Shown in pieces: positions 26,311 through 38,302 of a DNA stretch of 64,000 nt. The notes beneath the pieces are model-generated. The model was given only the letters and a program-made list of their open reading frames with translations. It searched no databases and was not told the DNA's origin. Position 1 is the stretch's first letter; every line of letters starts with the position of its first letter. The stretch is from Certhia americana (lineage: Eukaryota; Chordata; Aves; Passeriformes; Certhiidae), in contig CM031857.1 in NCBI GenBank assembly GCA_018697195.1, positions 49,993,471 to 50,057,470 on the forward strand, written 5' to 3'. The translations under genes and the position numbers were made by a program.

Positions 26311-28989
26311 TGTCAAGGCATCAAGGTTTTACAGGTTTTAATATACAAGATGAAGTAACAGGAAGTCATTTGGCAATTGTGCAGTCCAACCCTGCAGTGT
26401 TAACTCAAGTATAATTCCTGTTGAAGTCAAGATTTGCTTACTCAGAGAGTTATCACTGGGTCAATAATTTCAATTACCATCCTTATTTTCTATACATTTT
26501 CCATATAGCAGCTGATTTTAGCAGCAGAACATAGCTGACTCTGTAGCAGCAGAATACTGTTTTTAAAACATGCCATTTGCTTTTCAAAATCTTGATATAA
26601 ACTACAATTTTAAAAGTCATTATACTATTGTATAGATACAGAATATTTTTACCTGTTAATGACATTATCTCTGGGTACATTTTAATATCAAAAAGGAATA
26701 TCAGAGACCTGAATAATTAAAGAGTATATAGATATTTATATTCAGCTTATATTCAGCTTATGGATTCTGGGGTTTAAGCCCTTGAAGATCAAAGTATTGA
26801 GCCTCCTTGATTTTCTTTTCTGTTTATTTAATAATAGTGGTTTAATGAAGTAAACAGTTGTTATTTGTTTTATTTTTCTTAACTGATTAAAATTATTTCA
26901 AAGTTTTGACACAAAAAGAAAAAGAAATAAATTAATTTCTCATCTGCTATCTGTTAGGGACCTTTTTGGTGTAAGGGAGACAGAGGAAAACCACCAGTTT
27001 GATAAGAAGAAAAGGCGGGGGGGGGAAAGAATATGCCTTGATTGATTTTCTGTTTCCAAATAAAAATTTGGTTTGATTTCATAAAGTTGTGTTTCTTAGA
27101 CTGAACTGCTTCTGTGCAGTAAAGGGCATACACAGGATTTCAAATAGGCTAGCTAAGGTCAACAGCACAGGCCTACTCACTGGAAGAGTCTAGAACTGAG
27201 ACACTGTGGAGGAAGGATTTTTTCTGCTACCTCTTGTGTAATGGATTAGGTTGGGAGGGGACTGCACTGTATTGCAGTAGATTTATCTATCACTGATAAA
27301 TATGTGTGTGAAAAGTATAGATAGCAGTTTTGTTCAGTTTATACTTTGATATATTAGCACAAAAACACAAGAAGGTTGTTTCAGCAGTGTGAATGTTGTT
27401 CTGCCTGAGAATTAAATGATGGTGTGAGGAGCCTCACAGGACCATAGGACTATTCTGGTTCATTAAAAAGATTTTTTCAGTAATGTAAGGGATCTCAAGC
27501 ATAGACCTAGCACTATATCTATTGCAATAACCTGCTTGAACAATGTAACTTGGAAACTGGGTCGTCCCACATACAGAAGACATTTCTGGGCTTGATAGGT
27601 CTGATCATGTGCCTTTTTGTGGATTTTATTTTGTCCTAGTGTATAGTACAGTTGCTGTTTAGAAAAGTCTAAAATCACTGCCATTATCAATAAATAATTA
27701 TCAATACATTATAAGTTATCAGATAACCCTTGTGAGTTTTCCTATTTGTGCTAAACAGAGTTGTTGCTAATGCAAATTCAGACTGCATAATATGTCTGAC
27801 TGGGGATATCAATTTCATTCTTTTATCTTATATTTTAAATTTAAATTAAAGAGGTGTTGACCGATTGCAATTAGACTGCAGTAGTAGTGGCTACACTCCT
27901 TAACATCAGTGAAGCCTTTTCCCAAAGCACATAGTAAATTTGTGGCTCTGTAGGAGGTTGCAAAGATTCTGCTCCTAACACCCACCTCTCTTGTCCTGAG
28001 GAAGAGAATACAGTTGGTCCACGCCCTACTTTTCACTTAGCTTGGCCTATTCTGTTCCAGTATTCAGCAGTGTAATGTCTTGAAATAAACTCATGGAAAA
28101 CTGACCAAGAATCATGGAGAAAGTGGGAATCTAATTGAGCTCCTTTTGTCCCATCACTGCTTGGTGATGTTTGTTTGTTTGTTTGTTTGACTTTATTGCG
28201 CCTGTATGTTATAAAGGAAAAGGAAGCCGAAAGAAAAAGCATTTGGCCTCCGGAGATTTTAATTTGCTATGACCAGCAATGCTCAAAAGAGCACAGCAGA
28301 ATTCTTCATGACTCTGTACTTAAACTAAGCCATGAAGAAATGTATTTAGCTTTGCAGACAAAACGCAAACAAAAACACATTTGCATTTTTTTCCCTCTAC
28401 AGTTTCACCTACCAGTCTTTTGAAAATCCTGTACCTCAATTTTACCATGTCAACATGTGGCATACGCCTCAGGGGGCTTACAGTCACTAGGGACTTTATG
28501 CAACCAGGAAAGAATCCAGTTTCACAATGAGATTCTTAGATGAGTTTGCTTGACTCATCATTATAAAAGAGGTTGCATTCTTTTATGTACAAATTGTTCA
28601 TATGTGGGCTGAACTAAGCAGGGTGGAACCCACTGACTCTGTAGAAGTGTCTTCATAGAAAGTTTTGGACAAGTATCTGAACTGATGTGTTCATACTAAA
28701 CTGAAGGTTAATTGCCCAGGGAATTCTCTTATGCAGGGAACCAGAGGGATGTTCTGACATGACATAGTGATGCCTTCATTGTATTACATCAACCTTTTTC
28801 AGAAATACACCTTTCTGTGTATTTACAGAATGCAGCAGTACTGTAAAAGATCAGGATATCATGGTTGTCTTTAGTCTATCCAATGGCCTATCTTTTCTCT
28901 TATTGCTTAATCATTCAAAGAGAGGGATTTGTTCACTTTCTTCCTGTTTTGTTGTGTTTAGTGCTGCTCCCCCCACTTTTTAATAATGT

Positions 28990-29085
28990 TTCTCCAATCA
29001 GAGTCTCATTTAATCCAGCACTGCTGAAATCAGTGCAAGGATGTGGAACAGCTTCAGTGGGCTTGGGATAAGACACAGTCCTTGT
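28990..29085. repeat. Possible ancient amniote interspersed repeat
   Basis: The order of motifs (CACTGCTGAAATCAGTGC, then CTTCAGTGGGCTTGGGATAAG) resembles old sauropsid repeats built around CACTGAAATCAATGGG and CAGTGGGAGC words. It is heavily diverged; family and orientation are uncertain. Confidence 0.3.
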
Positions 29086-32000
29086 AAAATCAAGCAGCTC
29101 TGTAATTCTCATCAAACCTTTTGCAGTTCAATGTCCATGAAAACCCTTGGATGTTAGTGGGTTCTGGAGGCATGAATGTACTACCATCCTCATTGAACAG
29201 GGTCATTTTTCATCAAAGAAAATTCAGATAATTAAAGAATACAAGCTCCATCTAACTTGAATTGCACTACTATTATGTTATTGCATATATAACCAGGAGT
29301 TTTATTTGAAGTATTTGTTGAGATGTATAATGTTTCAGTTCAATATTTTAATTTCCCACTCCTTGCCCTCTAGTGGACAAAGGAGCTCATTATTGTCAGA
29401 TCCCGACACATTTGGGACAGTAATAGCCCATAAGCAGGTTTTTCTTCTTAAAAAGAGTGATGTTTTCAAGTAAAATATATTTTGGGTTGTTTTACTCTCT
29501 AGTTAGGACCTATGTAGTTGTCTGTACTTAGGTGGGAAAATATTACTTCCTGGTGTTACTCTCTGTATGCTTCTACAAAATTGGAATGGCTTTAGTATTT
29601 TGCTCAGTCTCATAAATAAACATCTCAGCAGAATGAGACAGACTCTTCCCATAATCTAAATTCTTAACAATAATTTTGAAAAGTCATTTTTGTACATTCA
29701 TTCCACTATAAAATGGCAAAAAGTGTTTGAAGTGTTTGTTTTTTTTATAGAACTAGTTGACATTGTCCATTGTGAAAAATTTATAGTTTTTCATAAATAT
29801 TAAAAATACCCAAAGTTTTCCTGCTGGCAGTGAAAGCTGTTCCAATACCAACCAATTGATTTTTAAAAAGCTCTTCCAAGAATAATAGTCTCACTAGATT
29901 TTTTTTAAAAATACAACTTGACTCCCTTATTCTCCATGGTAAATGTGCTACAATATAACGATGCAGGGGACTCATGTCAATGTTTTACAATTGCGTTGGA
30001 AGGTTGAAATGGCCAAAGGGAAGGTAACTGTTTTCGTTCACTGAGGCATTTCACAAATTATTGTGGCCCTGTTTTGTTTATGTTTCAGAGTCTTTTAAAT
30101 GAATCATACCATGGGCACTTAAGGATAATTGGTTAATACCAAGCAGGAGATATGCATGTATTATTTCTCCACCTGAAGCAAAAAGGCTTTTCTTCTCAGC
30201 AGTTCCTTATACATGGGGGAAATTTTCTTTCATGGATCAAGCAAGTAAGGTCACTCTGTAGGTTCCTGATAGTGGGCACCTGTGTGTCAAAACAAGTTTA
30301 GACTTTCTGAAGTACTTCCAGATTCTACTTCAAACTTCCAAAGATAACAGCTGTTAAGAGCACTCAGCACTGAAACAAATCAAAAAGCAGCATTAATATT
30401 TATAATATCTAAGTATCTAATTACTTAGATTCTGCTTCTGGAATGACAATATAAAAAAACTCTCATGTATTTTCTGTAGTGTTAAATTTTAAAATTATTT
30501 CTAGTAATTTGCGCAAAATGGCTTGCTCTGTCAGCAATGCTGACATAGCTCATTCAATTAATTTGGTAGGATGGCATAAAAATATATGTAGGAAAAGATT
30601 TCTCCCAGTGCAGGCTTCTTCTCCTTAATTCTGCTATATCTTCATTTTTCCTAATGATTTTTGGCAGAAGAGGAAGGCAAGTGATTGTGGAAATTTTGCT
30701 TTGCTCTACATTTTGGAAGTGTGCCCTCAGCCTTGTCTTAGCTTCCTTCTCTACCTTCAAAGGAGAAACACATCTTTTAGCTAACATTTGAGAGTACAAA
30801 ATGGAAAAATTGCAAATACACAGAGGAAATAATGCTTTTTTAGGGGGATCGTATGGTTTTGGCATGTACAAAAATGCTCTAGTACTACTACATTCAAAGA
30901 GGATATATAGATTTAAATTACTTTTGTGTGCTTGACAGAGATAGCTAATAGTGAATATAACATTATCATAAGATGTGGTGATTAACATTAAATTTGGATA
31001 GAAGAATGTTGGATGCTTATAATGATAGAAAAAAGGTTAATATTTTAAAGTGAGGCTAAAGGTTGACAGGAGAAAAATTGAGTTAGTTTGCGAAAAAGAA
31101 ATTTGTTTCTTTAAGTGAAAATTGGGGTCAAGAGGCCAGCACTCTCTGCTTCAGCATGAATGAAATAAATTAAATAACACCACCATAAAGCAGCAGTGTA
31201 TAAGCTAATGATTAAATGGTACATGGTGGTTTTGAGAAAGATGTTGTCTATGAGAAAAAAATCTGCAGGAATGCTCTTTCAAATCAGTGGGGTTTGTTTT
31301 GTTTATTTGTTTCCATTATTTTGAAATAGAACATCTTTTTTTTTTTTTTTTTTTTTTTTTCAGTTGGATGGTCTAAAATTTATGCAGTACCTTTAATTAT
31401 TATAAAAGGTGGTCTGCTGGTTTACAGAGAAAATCAGCATTTTAATAATTTCATTCTGTCTAGCAGAAATTTCTGGCATTTCATGTGGATGTGCTTTTCT
31501 GTTGCACTTCATGGCCCAACTGGTGTGAGAAATTAGATGATATTTCATCATCTTTAATCAACAGGAGTTGATTGTGTTTCTTTGGTCTCTGTATATGTGA
31601 ATAAATATAAGATATAACATCAATCTGTAACTAGTCATATACCAAAATATACCAAATATAAGAGATAGGAAATCAATCAGTGTCATTTCCCTTCATGTAA
31701 ATGTATGCCTTTGACAGGCAGATCTGTGAGATAGTTTACTATCATCATGTCCAGAATGGCTTATCATTCTTTCTGTTATAATAGGTAAATTTTTCCCCAT
31801 TCTCTTTAACAAATTAATAAAAACTAAATTTCTTAAAAAACTATTAGAAAAAAAAAAAAGAAAAGGTCCTGAATATATTTCCTATTTCCTACTCTGAAAG
31901 ATTTTCTTGCTGTCTAGGTAGCTATGTAACAAAATACTAATAGTTTTCCAGGTAGCACTTGCTTTTACTGTCACGCTTTTCAAATTTTTAAGATGGATAG

Positions 32001-33139
32001 TGGATTACAGATTTAATTATATTTACATTTATACCTATGTTCCTTGCAGAAGTACATTTATATCTAGACTGGTCACAGGACTTATTTCCATTTGTGTGTG
32101 TGCAAGAACCTTCTTCTCTTTGACTTTTTTTCTCTCAAGTCTGCAGATTGATTATGAATAATGGTCAGCTCTGCTATGTATCCTCCTGCATGAGTTTGCA
32201 GATTGAGTCCCTAATGGGGTGTTTTAGGCTTTGCTGGAAGGCTGAGAATCACCACTTCTCCCTGGCATTGTCAGTGGCATCTACATCTGGCGTGAACTAC
32301 TTTTTTTCTTTTTGTCAGCTTTAGCTATAGTCTTTAAATTGTGAAAGAATTGACTCTTTTTTTTTTTTCCCCAGGAAAGTAAGATGATGCCTCATTGAAT
32401 ACCTAGTACCTCAAAATGGAAACAATCAAAGTCTTATTAGTGCTTAGGTTAAAAAAAAGTTAATGAATCTTACCGATTTGGCCATCTCATTCATAGAGAA
32501 ACATCAGTGTGGCTGTGCCTTTAGTCAGCATATATTTGGCAGCTGAATCTAGATATTACCCTTCTGTCTGGGGTCATAGTTTGTCTTAAAAGAGTTATGT
32601 ATGAATTTTCTCTAAATTGTAGCAGAGGGTCATGAATTAGTGTCTAAATGTAGGCTTGACAAGATTATTATAGTCTGTACTTCATGCCAGAAACAAAGAT
32701 GAATAGAGATAGCAAGCTTTTAAACAGACTTTCTGACATCTATAATGTCAACAGAGAGTGAATGAATGGCAGGGTGTAATAACAAATCTTCATTTTTTAT
32801 TATTTTATAGGGATTAAATGGACCTATGCTCATTCATAATTTCTTCCTAAAATAATTACTAAGTACTACATGAATCACTCATTTTCCATCCCAGTTCACT
32901 TTCAAATAATACAAATTGTTTGCTAAGATATACGTACACCGAAAGATAAATACATTATGATTTACACTTAGGAGTAGGTAGGACGTAGATAATGCTTTGC
33001 ATTTTCATTTTAGCTGGATGTTCATTTTTGAAGTAAATTTGTGTCTAGACCTAATAATTTGTTTCAATGCCTTTTGGGGGAACTACTTTTTCAAGTTATT
33101 TAAATAATAATTTTCAGCCTCTCTTTCTATGGATTTACT

Positions 33140-33225
33140 GATTATTAGATTTCTGGAGCAGAGGTCTATCTTAGCAATTTTTGATTATTAAATTTCTGGA
33201 GCGGAAATCTGTGTTGGCAATTTTT
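33140..33225. repeat. Tandem duplication, two 43-bp units
   Basis: The units at 33140-33182 and 33183-33225 are exactly the same length with about 7 mismatches (about 84% identity). Each starts GATTATTA and ends GCAATTTTT. It is an old local duplication rather than a microsatellite. Confidence 0.9.
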
Positions 33226-33799
33226 GAATGAGAAAGACAGGATGCCTACCAGTACACTACTGCCTGTTCATTATAGCCCTTTTGAGGATACATGCTCAAG
33301 GTTTTCCTTTTTCTTTATTCACAGTCTATGTGCAAATAAGAAAGAACCAACTATGTTGAGGCCAAGGGCTCTAATACTTTTGTTTAAATTTTTGTTCCTT
33401 TTTATGAATATTCATAACCATTTCAGGAGCACAAACAGCCTTATCTTTTGTACTTTGTCAGTTTTTGCCCAAATGAGAATATGAATTGTAGAGTGATGGC
33501 TGTGAAGAGATAAAATGTTCAATGAGCCCAGTTGTTTTGAAATAATAAAAAAAAACATACCATAATTCACACATTTTTATAAATATAGATCCACCAATGG
33601 TTGCAGGTAGATTTATGTCTATAAACGTGTTGGAAAAGAGTATGTATGCATAGTAATAAATGTAGCAAAAACATATCCAGGTGCCTTAAATGCCGTCTCA
33701 TTTTCACTTATTTTTTTTTTTTTTTTTTTTGTAACTGCTGGCGATAATATCTGTGTTGATCTTATTTGTGTTAAAAGAAAGACAGAAACAGTTCCACTA

Positions 33800-34310
33800 A
33801 AGGAAACCAGCAAGCAGCACTGCAGCTTTAAAAAGTGTTCCCTGAGCCCACTCCTCTTCCCCGTGCCAAAAAAAGGTTTGTAATTGAAACAAAAAGCATT
33901 GTTTGGATCCTATTTTATTTTTCTTTCTTTTAATTTTTTCCCCTCCTTTTTCTTTTTCCTTGAGCCCATCCTGTCAGGCTGCAAGCGTGAAAGTTATTTT
34001 CTGGTGGCGTGATTAGATTGGGGCTGAACTCTCCAGCTGGCAGGCCTGTCTGTGACTGGCGGCGGCCTGTCCCCAGTGCTTGTCATCTCCTGACATGCCT
34101 GACAGGATGGGGACAGCAGCCCCAGACAGGTTCATTAGATGGTGTTTTCTACAGCTGGGCTAAAAATAAAAAAAAAAATAAAAAAAAAAAAAATAAAAAA
34201 ATAAAGTGGGGGAAAAAAAATAAAAAGGCCATGCTTTGTCGACGCCCGAGCTGTGGGGGCCCTTCTTGTTGGTTTAAACCAAGGCCTTGTTTTGACAAAT
34301 TCTGATCTGT
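33800..34310. promoter_or_regulatory. Candidate regulatory element with TGACAG/CTGTCA cluster
   Basis: A GC-richer block in AT-rich intron. It contains a perfect 15-bp inverted repeat, CCCATCCTGTCAGGC at 33965-33979 and its reverse complement at 34097-34111, and further TGACA, CTGTC and CAGACAGG words between them and just after. TGACAG/CTGTCA is the core of MEIS/TGIF/PKNOX TALE homeodomain sites. An interrupted A-rich tract follows at 34167-34228. The translated frame across it is lysine-rich low complexity, not a gene. Confidence 0.4.
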
Positions 34311-35179
34311 GCTGTTTTTAGATTTTCTGACACATTTTTGTTTTCTTCCCCTTTGGCCTGCGCTCTTTGCACTCTGCCTTGTTGCTGCTTCAAAATCCTA
34401 ACGCTGCCTTCCCGGGAGAGCAGGGAGAATGCTGGTGGAGGGCTTGGAAGAAAAATAGAGCACTACAGTGAAACAGCAATAAGTGTTCATTTCCATGGTG
34501 ATCAGCCCAATGGCACAAAAAACAACCTTGGGACTCTCAATAAGCCAATTACAAGAAAGGTTAAGGGGTTTATAGTGCCAGAAACATGCCATCTACATGA
34601 GAAAATAGTATCATTACTAGCAATCTATGCTGTTAAATACATTGCTGTCTGGTGCTGCCAGAAACATAAGCTGTTTATGTTATTTTGGGAGTTTTGGAAG
34701 CTGCTAGAGTTTTCCAATGGTATTGTCAGGCTTTGGTGCAGTATGTCAAAAATCTACATGGTTAGATTACAAAACAGGTAAAACCAGTAATAAAATGATT
34801 TGAAAACATTACGCATATTGAATTGAATGTCACCGTGTTAACCAGATGGGTTCAGATTATGAATTTCCTACAGATATTTGTATCAGATTTTCACTTTAGA
34901 TTTTTATCATAAAGACAAAGGATTTCTACATCATGTATAATTAAAGAATCTTCTATTAAATTTTTGAATATAAAAAGATAATACCTTTATTTTTTTTCCT
35001 ACTACAGTCATAAAATGCAATTTGATGTCTTTAATTTATGAACTGGTGGCTGAAGATTGACTCCAGGGTAATCTACTATTTTTCTTAGGGTGTGTCATTT
35101 AATTCTGGATATTTTAGGTAGCTACAACATGCTGGAATGTAAACTACTGCTGAGGGAAAAAAAGGAAAAAATTTACTAT
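34311..35179. other. NBEA intron, no gene
   Basis: A 147-codon + frame at 34338-34781 shows no domain I recognise and overlaps ordinary intronic sequence; I do not accept it as a gene. Nothing else is identified. Confidence 0.5.
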
Positions 35180-35640
35180 TTTGCTTACTTTGTCCTTCTC
35201 CTTAGGAGTGAGGAGAGTGTTACAGCCTTTTATGTTTTCTGCATTTAGCTGCTTGCAGTGTGAGCACTGCGGCTGCAAACCAAGCCCTTCATTCATAGAA
35301 ATCCTACCACTTACCTTTCCTTTGTATTGTTAGTTACTGCTGCTTTAGTTCATGGTCTCTATGACAACTGTTTAAATTGGGATGGGCAACTGTCATCTGG
35401 AGTATTACTGAAAGAAAAGTGTTAGTGAGCACACAGTTCCATAGATAGAGCATTTCAATATAATCCAATTTTAATTGAGCTCCAGAGACTTTGATGTGCT
35501 GCCGAAGGTTGGGAGAGAGCTATTCCAGGGAGAAATTAAAGCAGCCCGGCAAGGCTTCACTACTTCAGACTGTCACCATTTTAAATAAGCATTAGCATCA
35601 GACTTAACCTTCCCCTATGAAAGATCTCACTTTTTTCCCC
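35180..35640. promoter_or_regulatory. Candidate conserved non-coding element
   Basis: A complex block containing CAATTTTAATTGAGCTC (35466-35482, homeodomain-type TAATTG), a repeated AACTGTCATC-like word near 35389, and CpGs around 35502 and 35549. It is neither low-complexity nor transposon-like. Function is inferred from composition and location only. Confidence 0.33.
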
Positions 35641-38135
35641 CTAGGTTTTTTTTTTTTTTCCCTTCAGTATGTATAAAAGCAAAGACACTTTCATCTTTTT
35701 ATATACATTTCTATATTCCCTTGATTAAGTTTGAAAAGCATGTACTGGACCTGAGATGCATCTGAGGCTGTCTATTGGACCTTGTATTACCGTTCATAGA
35801 AAGAAGTCAAAGCAGAGTGGGGATTATTTTGCAACAGTCAAATGGCATGTGTTGGATTTTCTCTCTAAGGCTGCTCTCTAGGAGTACTCTCTAAGAGTAA
35901 CTCATCATTATACTGTGAAGTTGAGGGAGGACTTATTTTAGCTTGGTTTCATCATTAATTCCCTTTAATGTAAATAAAGAAGAGAAAATATTTCACTGTA
36001 GATTTTCTGACTGAGAAAATGAGGGTCCTTCTATAGCTAGCTATGTGTCCACCGGCTGGTGTGGTTTTTCTTTTGTTGTGGTTGTACAGTTTGTTTCATG
36101 CATAACAGGAGAAAATAGTCATATAACAGAATAATAGTTTTCAGACTTTGTTCTTGAACAAAGTGAGGGGATTAGAAGGTGACTGTAAACTTCTGAACTG
36201 TTGAATTAAAATATTTACTTAATTTAATTAAACTATTACAATCCTTGTGCACCATTTTACTTTTCTCTTACAAATGCGTATACATATAAAAAACTCTAAA
36301 AAGAAGGAACTTCATAATAATATGGTAAAACTGAGGATCTCTGTGTATTTCCCAGTATATTAATTTACATCGGACAGCATTTCATGTTCGAGAGCTAAGA
36401 CACTTTTTTACAAGATTAATTTTCCTGTCTTTGAATCCACCCTCCCCCACACTCAATTTTTTTTCTTTTCTCCTTATATCTGACTTCCTTGGCTTTCAGT
36501 GAAAGCAAAGCAAATTTGTGAGATGCTGAGAACACTTTCTGAATGATCTCAGTAGTATGAGATTCTACTTCAAGCAGTGGCACTTGGGATACTCAGTTGC
36601 AAGGAAAAGATGCAAAATGGGAAAATGAGTCTATTAAAGATAGTTTGTTACATAGGGTGCTTGTATTCTTTTAAAGAAATGTGATATGCAGTAAATCCAG
36701 ACTTAATGGCACTAGAAATAGAAACAATCACAGTACAGGCAGTAATCTGGCTATACAGGTTGATAGGGTTTACTTTCTTCTAAAGTAATCAGCCTGTTCT
36801 CCCCACCTCCCCCCCACCCCAACCTCCAAAAAATAGGGTAAGAATCTAGTTTAATAGGGGAATTTGAATAGTTGCCTGTTGTAATTACTTAATTACAATG
36901 GGAATATCTAATCTCTTTCTAAAACTTGAGCTGAATCCCATTTTATTATTTTTTAATTGAATAAAAGTTAAGCAATTAATTGAGGCTATATGAGACAACC
37001 CTTTTTGACTGGGATTGGCGCACTTTTCATAGTTGTGTAGTACCCACAAGTCCATAAAATTTAAATACCCTCTGTGTTGGAGCAGCTTGTAGTGGATAAA
37101 AACTGAGGCACATTCACACAAAGTACCTCTACATGCTGACAGGTGTTGCAGTAATTTCATACTGGGAACCTGGAGTTCACCACAGGAAAGCCTGTGAGTA
37201 TGCCTAAATTTATGATATGCAGGTTTGCATTCCAGTTGGCTAGAAATCCAAAGAGGAGAGAACTGTATATCAAATCTGCTTTGTGTAGATGTTGGAAGAC
37301 TAACTATGTTCCCCAGAATACATTTTTAGTAGCCAGCTAAGTAGATATTCTTAATATTCTTCCTAGTTTTCATGAGGATTTTTTGAGTAGGATTAGACAC
37401 TCAAATGTTTTAATTATCTATAAATTTGACATTAAAATTGTTGAAATTAAAAAAGTTGATGGTTAGGTATGGGAAAGGAGGCACAGAATATACAGAATTC
37501 ACATACAAAATAAAAGTAAATCTGACTCCATTCATTGAAAGAAATATAAAAATAATTTATAGAGCTTATATACACAGCTTACAATTGATACATGTCAATA
37601 TTTGTAGTTTTTATATTTTCTGTGGGGTTATTTACCAGTCCTTAATTATGGTATCTGATAAAAATATGTTCAATAAACTAGTATAGAATGCATAAATACT
37701 TTTCCTGTAATATTAAAGCAAAATAAGTATACAGTGTAAACTAATTAAATTATTATTGAATAACAGCAGGCAGTTTGCAAACACTCCGAGTTAAATTTCT
37801 CAGGAGAAACTTTGCTAAACTTTGCTATTCTTTCCTTGCACAGACTTAGTAATATTAGATCACATTCTGCATATAATACTGAGAAGTACAGAAGAATTTT
37901 GGATGCTATTGGAGCTGTGGATTAGGTTTTTCCCAGTACTATAATTTCTTGTCTTCTCCAGCAATGCAAAACAAACTCACCTTAAGAACTTTTTAAGTGG
38001 ATAAATAAAGAATCAGCTGGTATTGCAATATATTATGAAGAAGAAGATACTTTGATGTATGTTCACCATTATTCACAGGCTGTGTAATTGTACTTTAGGG
38101 GCTTTAGAAGTTTAAACTCAGACTCCAAACAAACT
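35641..38135. other. AT-rich NBEA intron, no gene
   Basis: No exon, RNA gene or clear transposon. A C-rich run lies near 36798-36822. Confidence 0.5.
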
Positions 38136-38302
38136 GATTTCCAGGAGTCCTTGGTGCTCTGTACCCAACACTTCACAGCACAGCTGAGTGTCTGGATGCA
38201 ATCCTTTGCCATGTGTTCTGGGATGACCCTGCTTGAGCAGGGAGGTTGGACCAGAGGACCCACTGTGGTCCCTTCCAACTTGATTGATTCTGTGATTCTT
38301 TG
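38136..38302 (+). mobile_element. CR1 LINE fragment (3' end)
   Basis: The sequence matches the conserved CR1 3' region: a GATGACCCTGCTTGAGCAGG-like hairpin, then GGAGGTTGGACCAGAGGACC, GTGGTCCCTTCCAACTTG, and the diagnostic 8-bp terminal units ATTCTGTG (38287) and ATTCTTTG (38295). It is in + orientation and 5'-truncated as is usual for CR1. The upstream boundary is approximate. The copy is dead, without an open reading frame. Confidence 0.88.

Larger units (their letters stand above)
26311..33799. other. AT-rich NBEA intron, no gene
   Basis: No exon or RNA gene recognised. It contains a direct repeat of ATATTCAGCTT at 26739-26760, a G run near 27016, a (TTTG)n tract at 28167-28189, T tracts at 31338-31360 and 33712-33731, and a possible ancient interspersed repeat at about 29000-29080. 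A short duplication at 33140-33225 is listed separately. Confidence 0.5.

Noticed and set aside
30554..30988. 144-codon - frame
   Set aside because: AT-rich translation without any domain, and no promoter or splice support.
34009..34305. 98-codon + frame with a lysine-rich stretch
   Set aside because: The lysines come from an interrupted A tract; no domain and no splice context.
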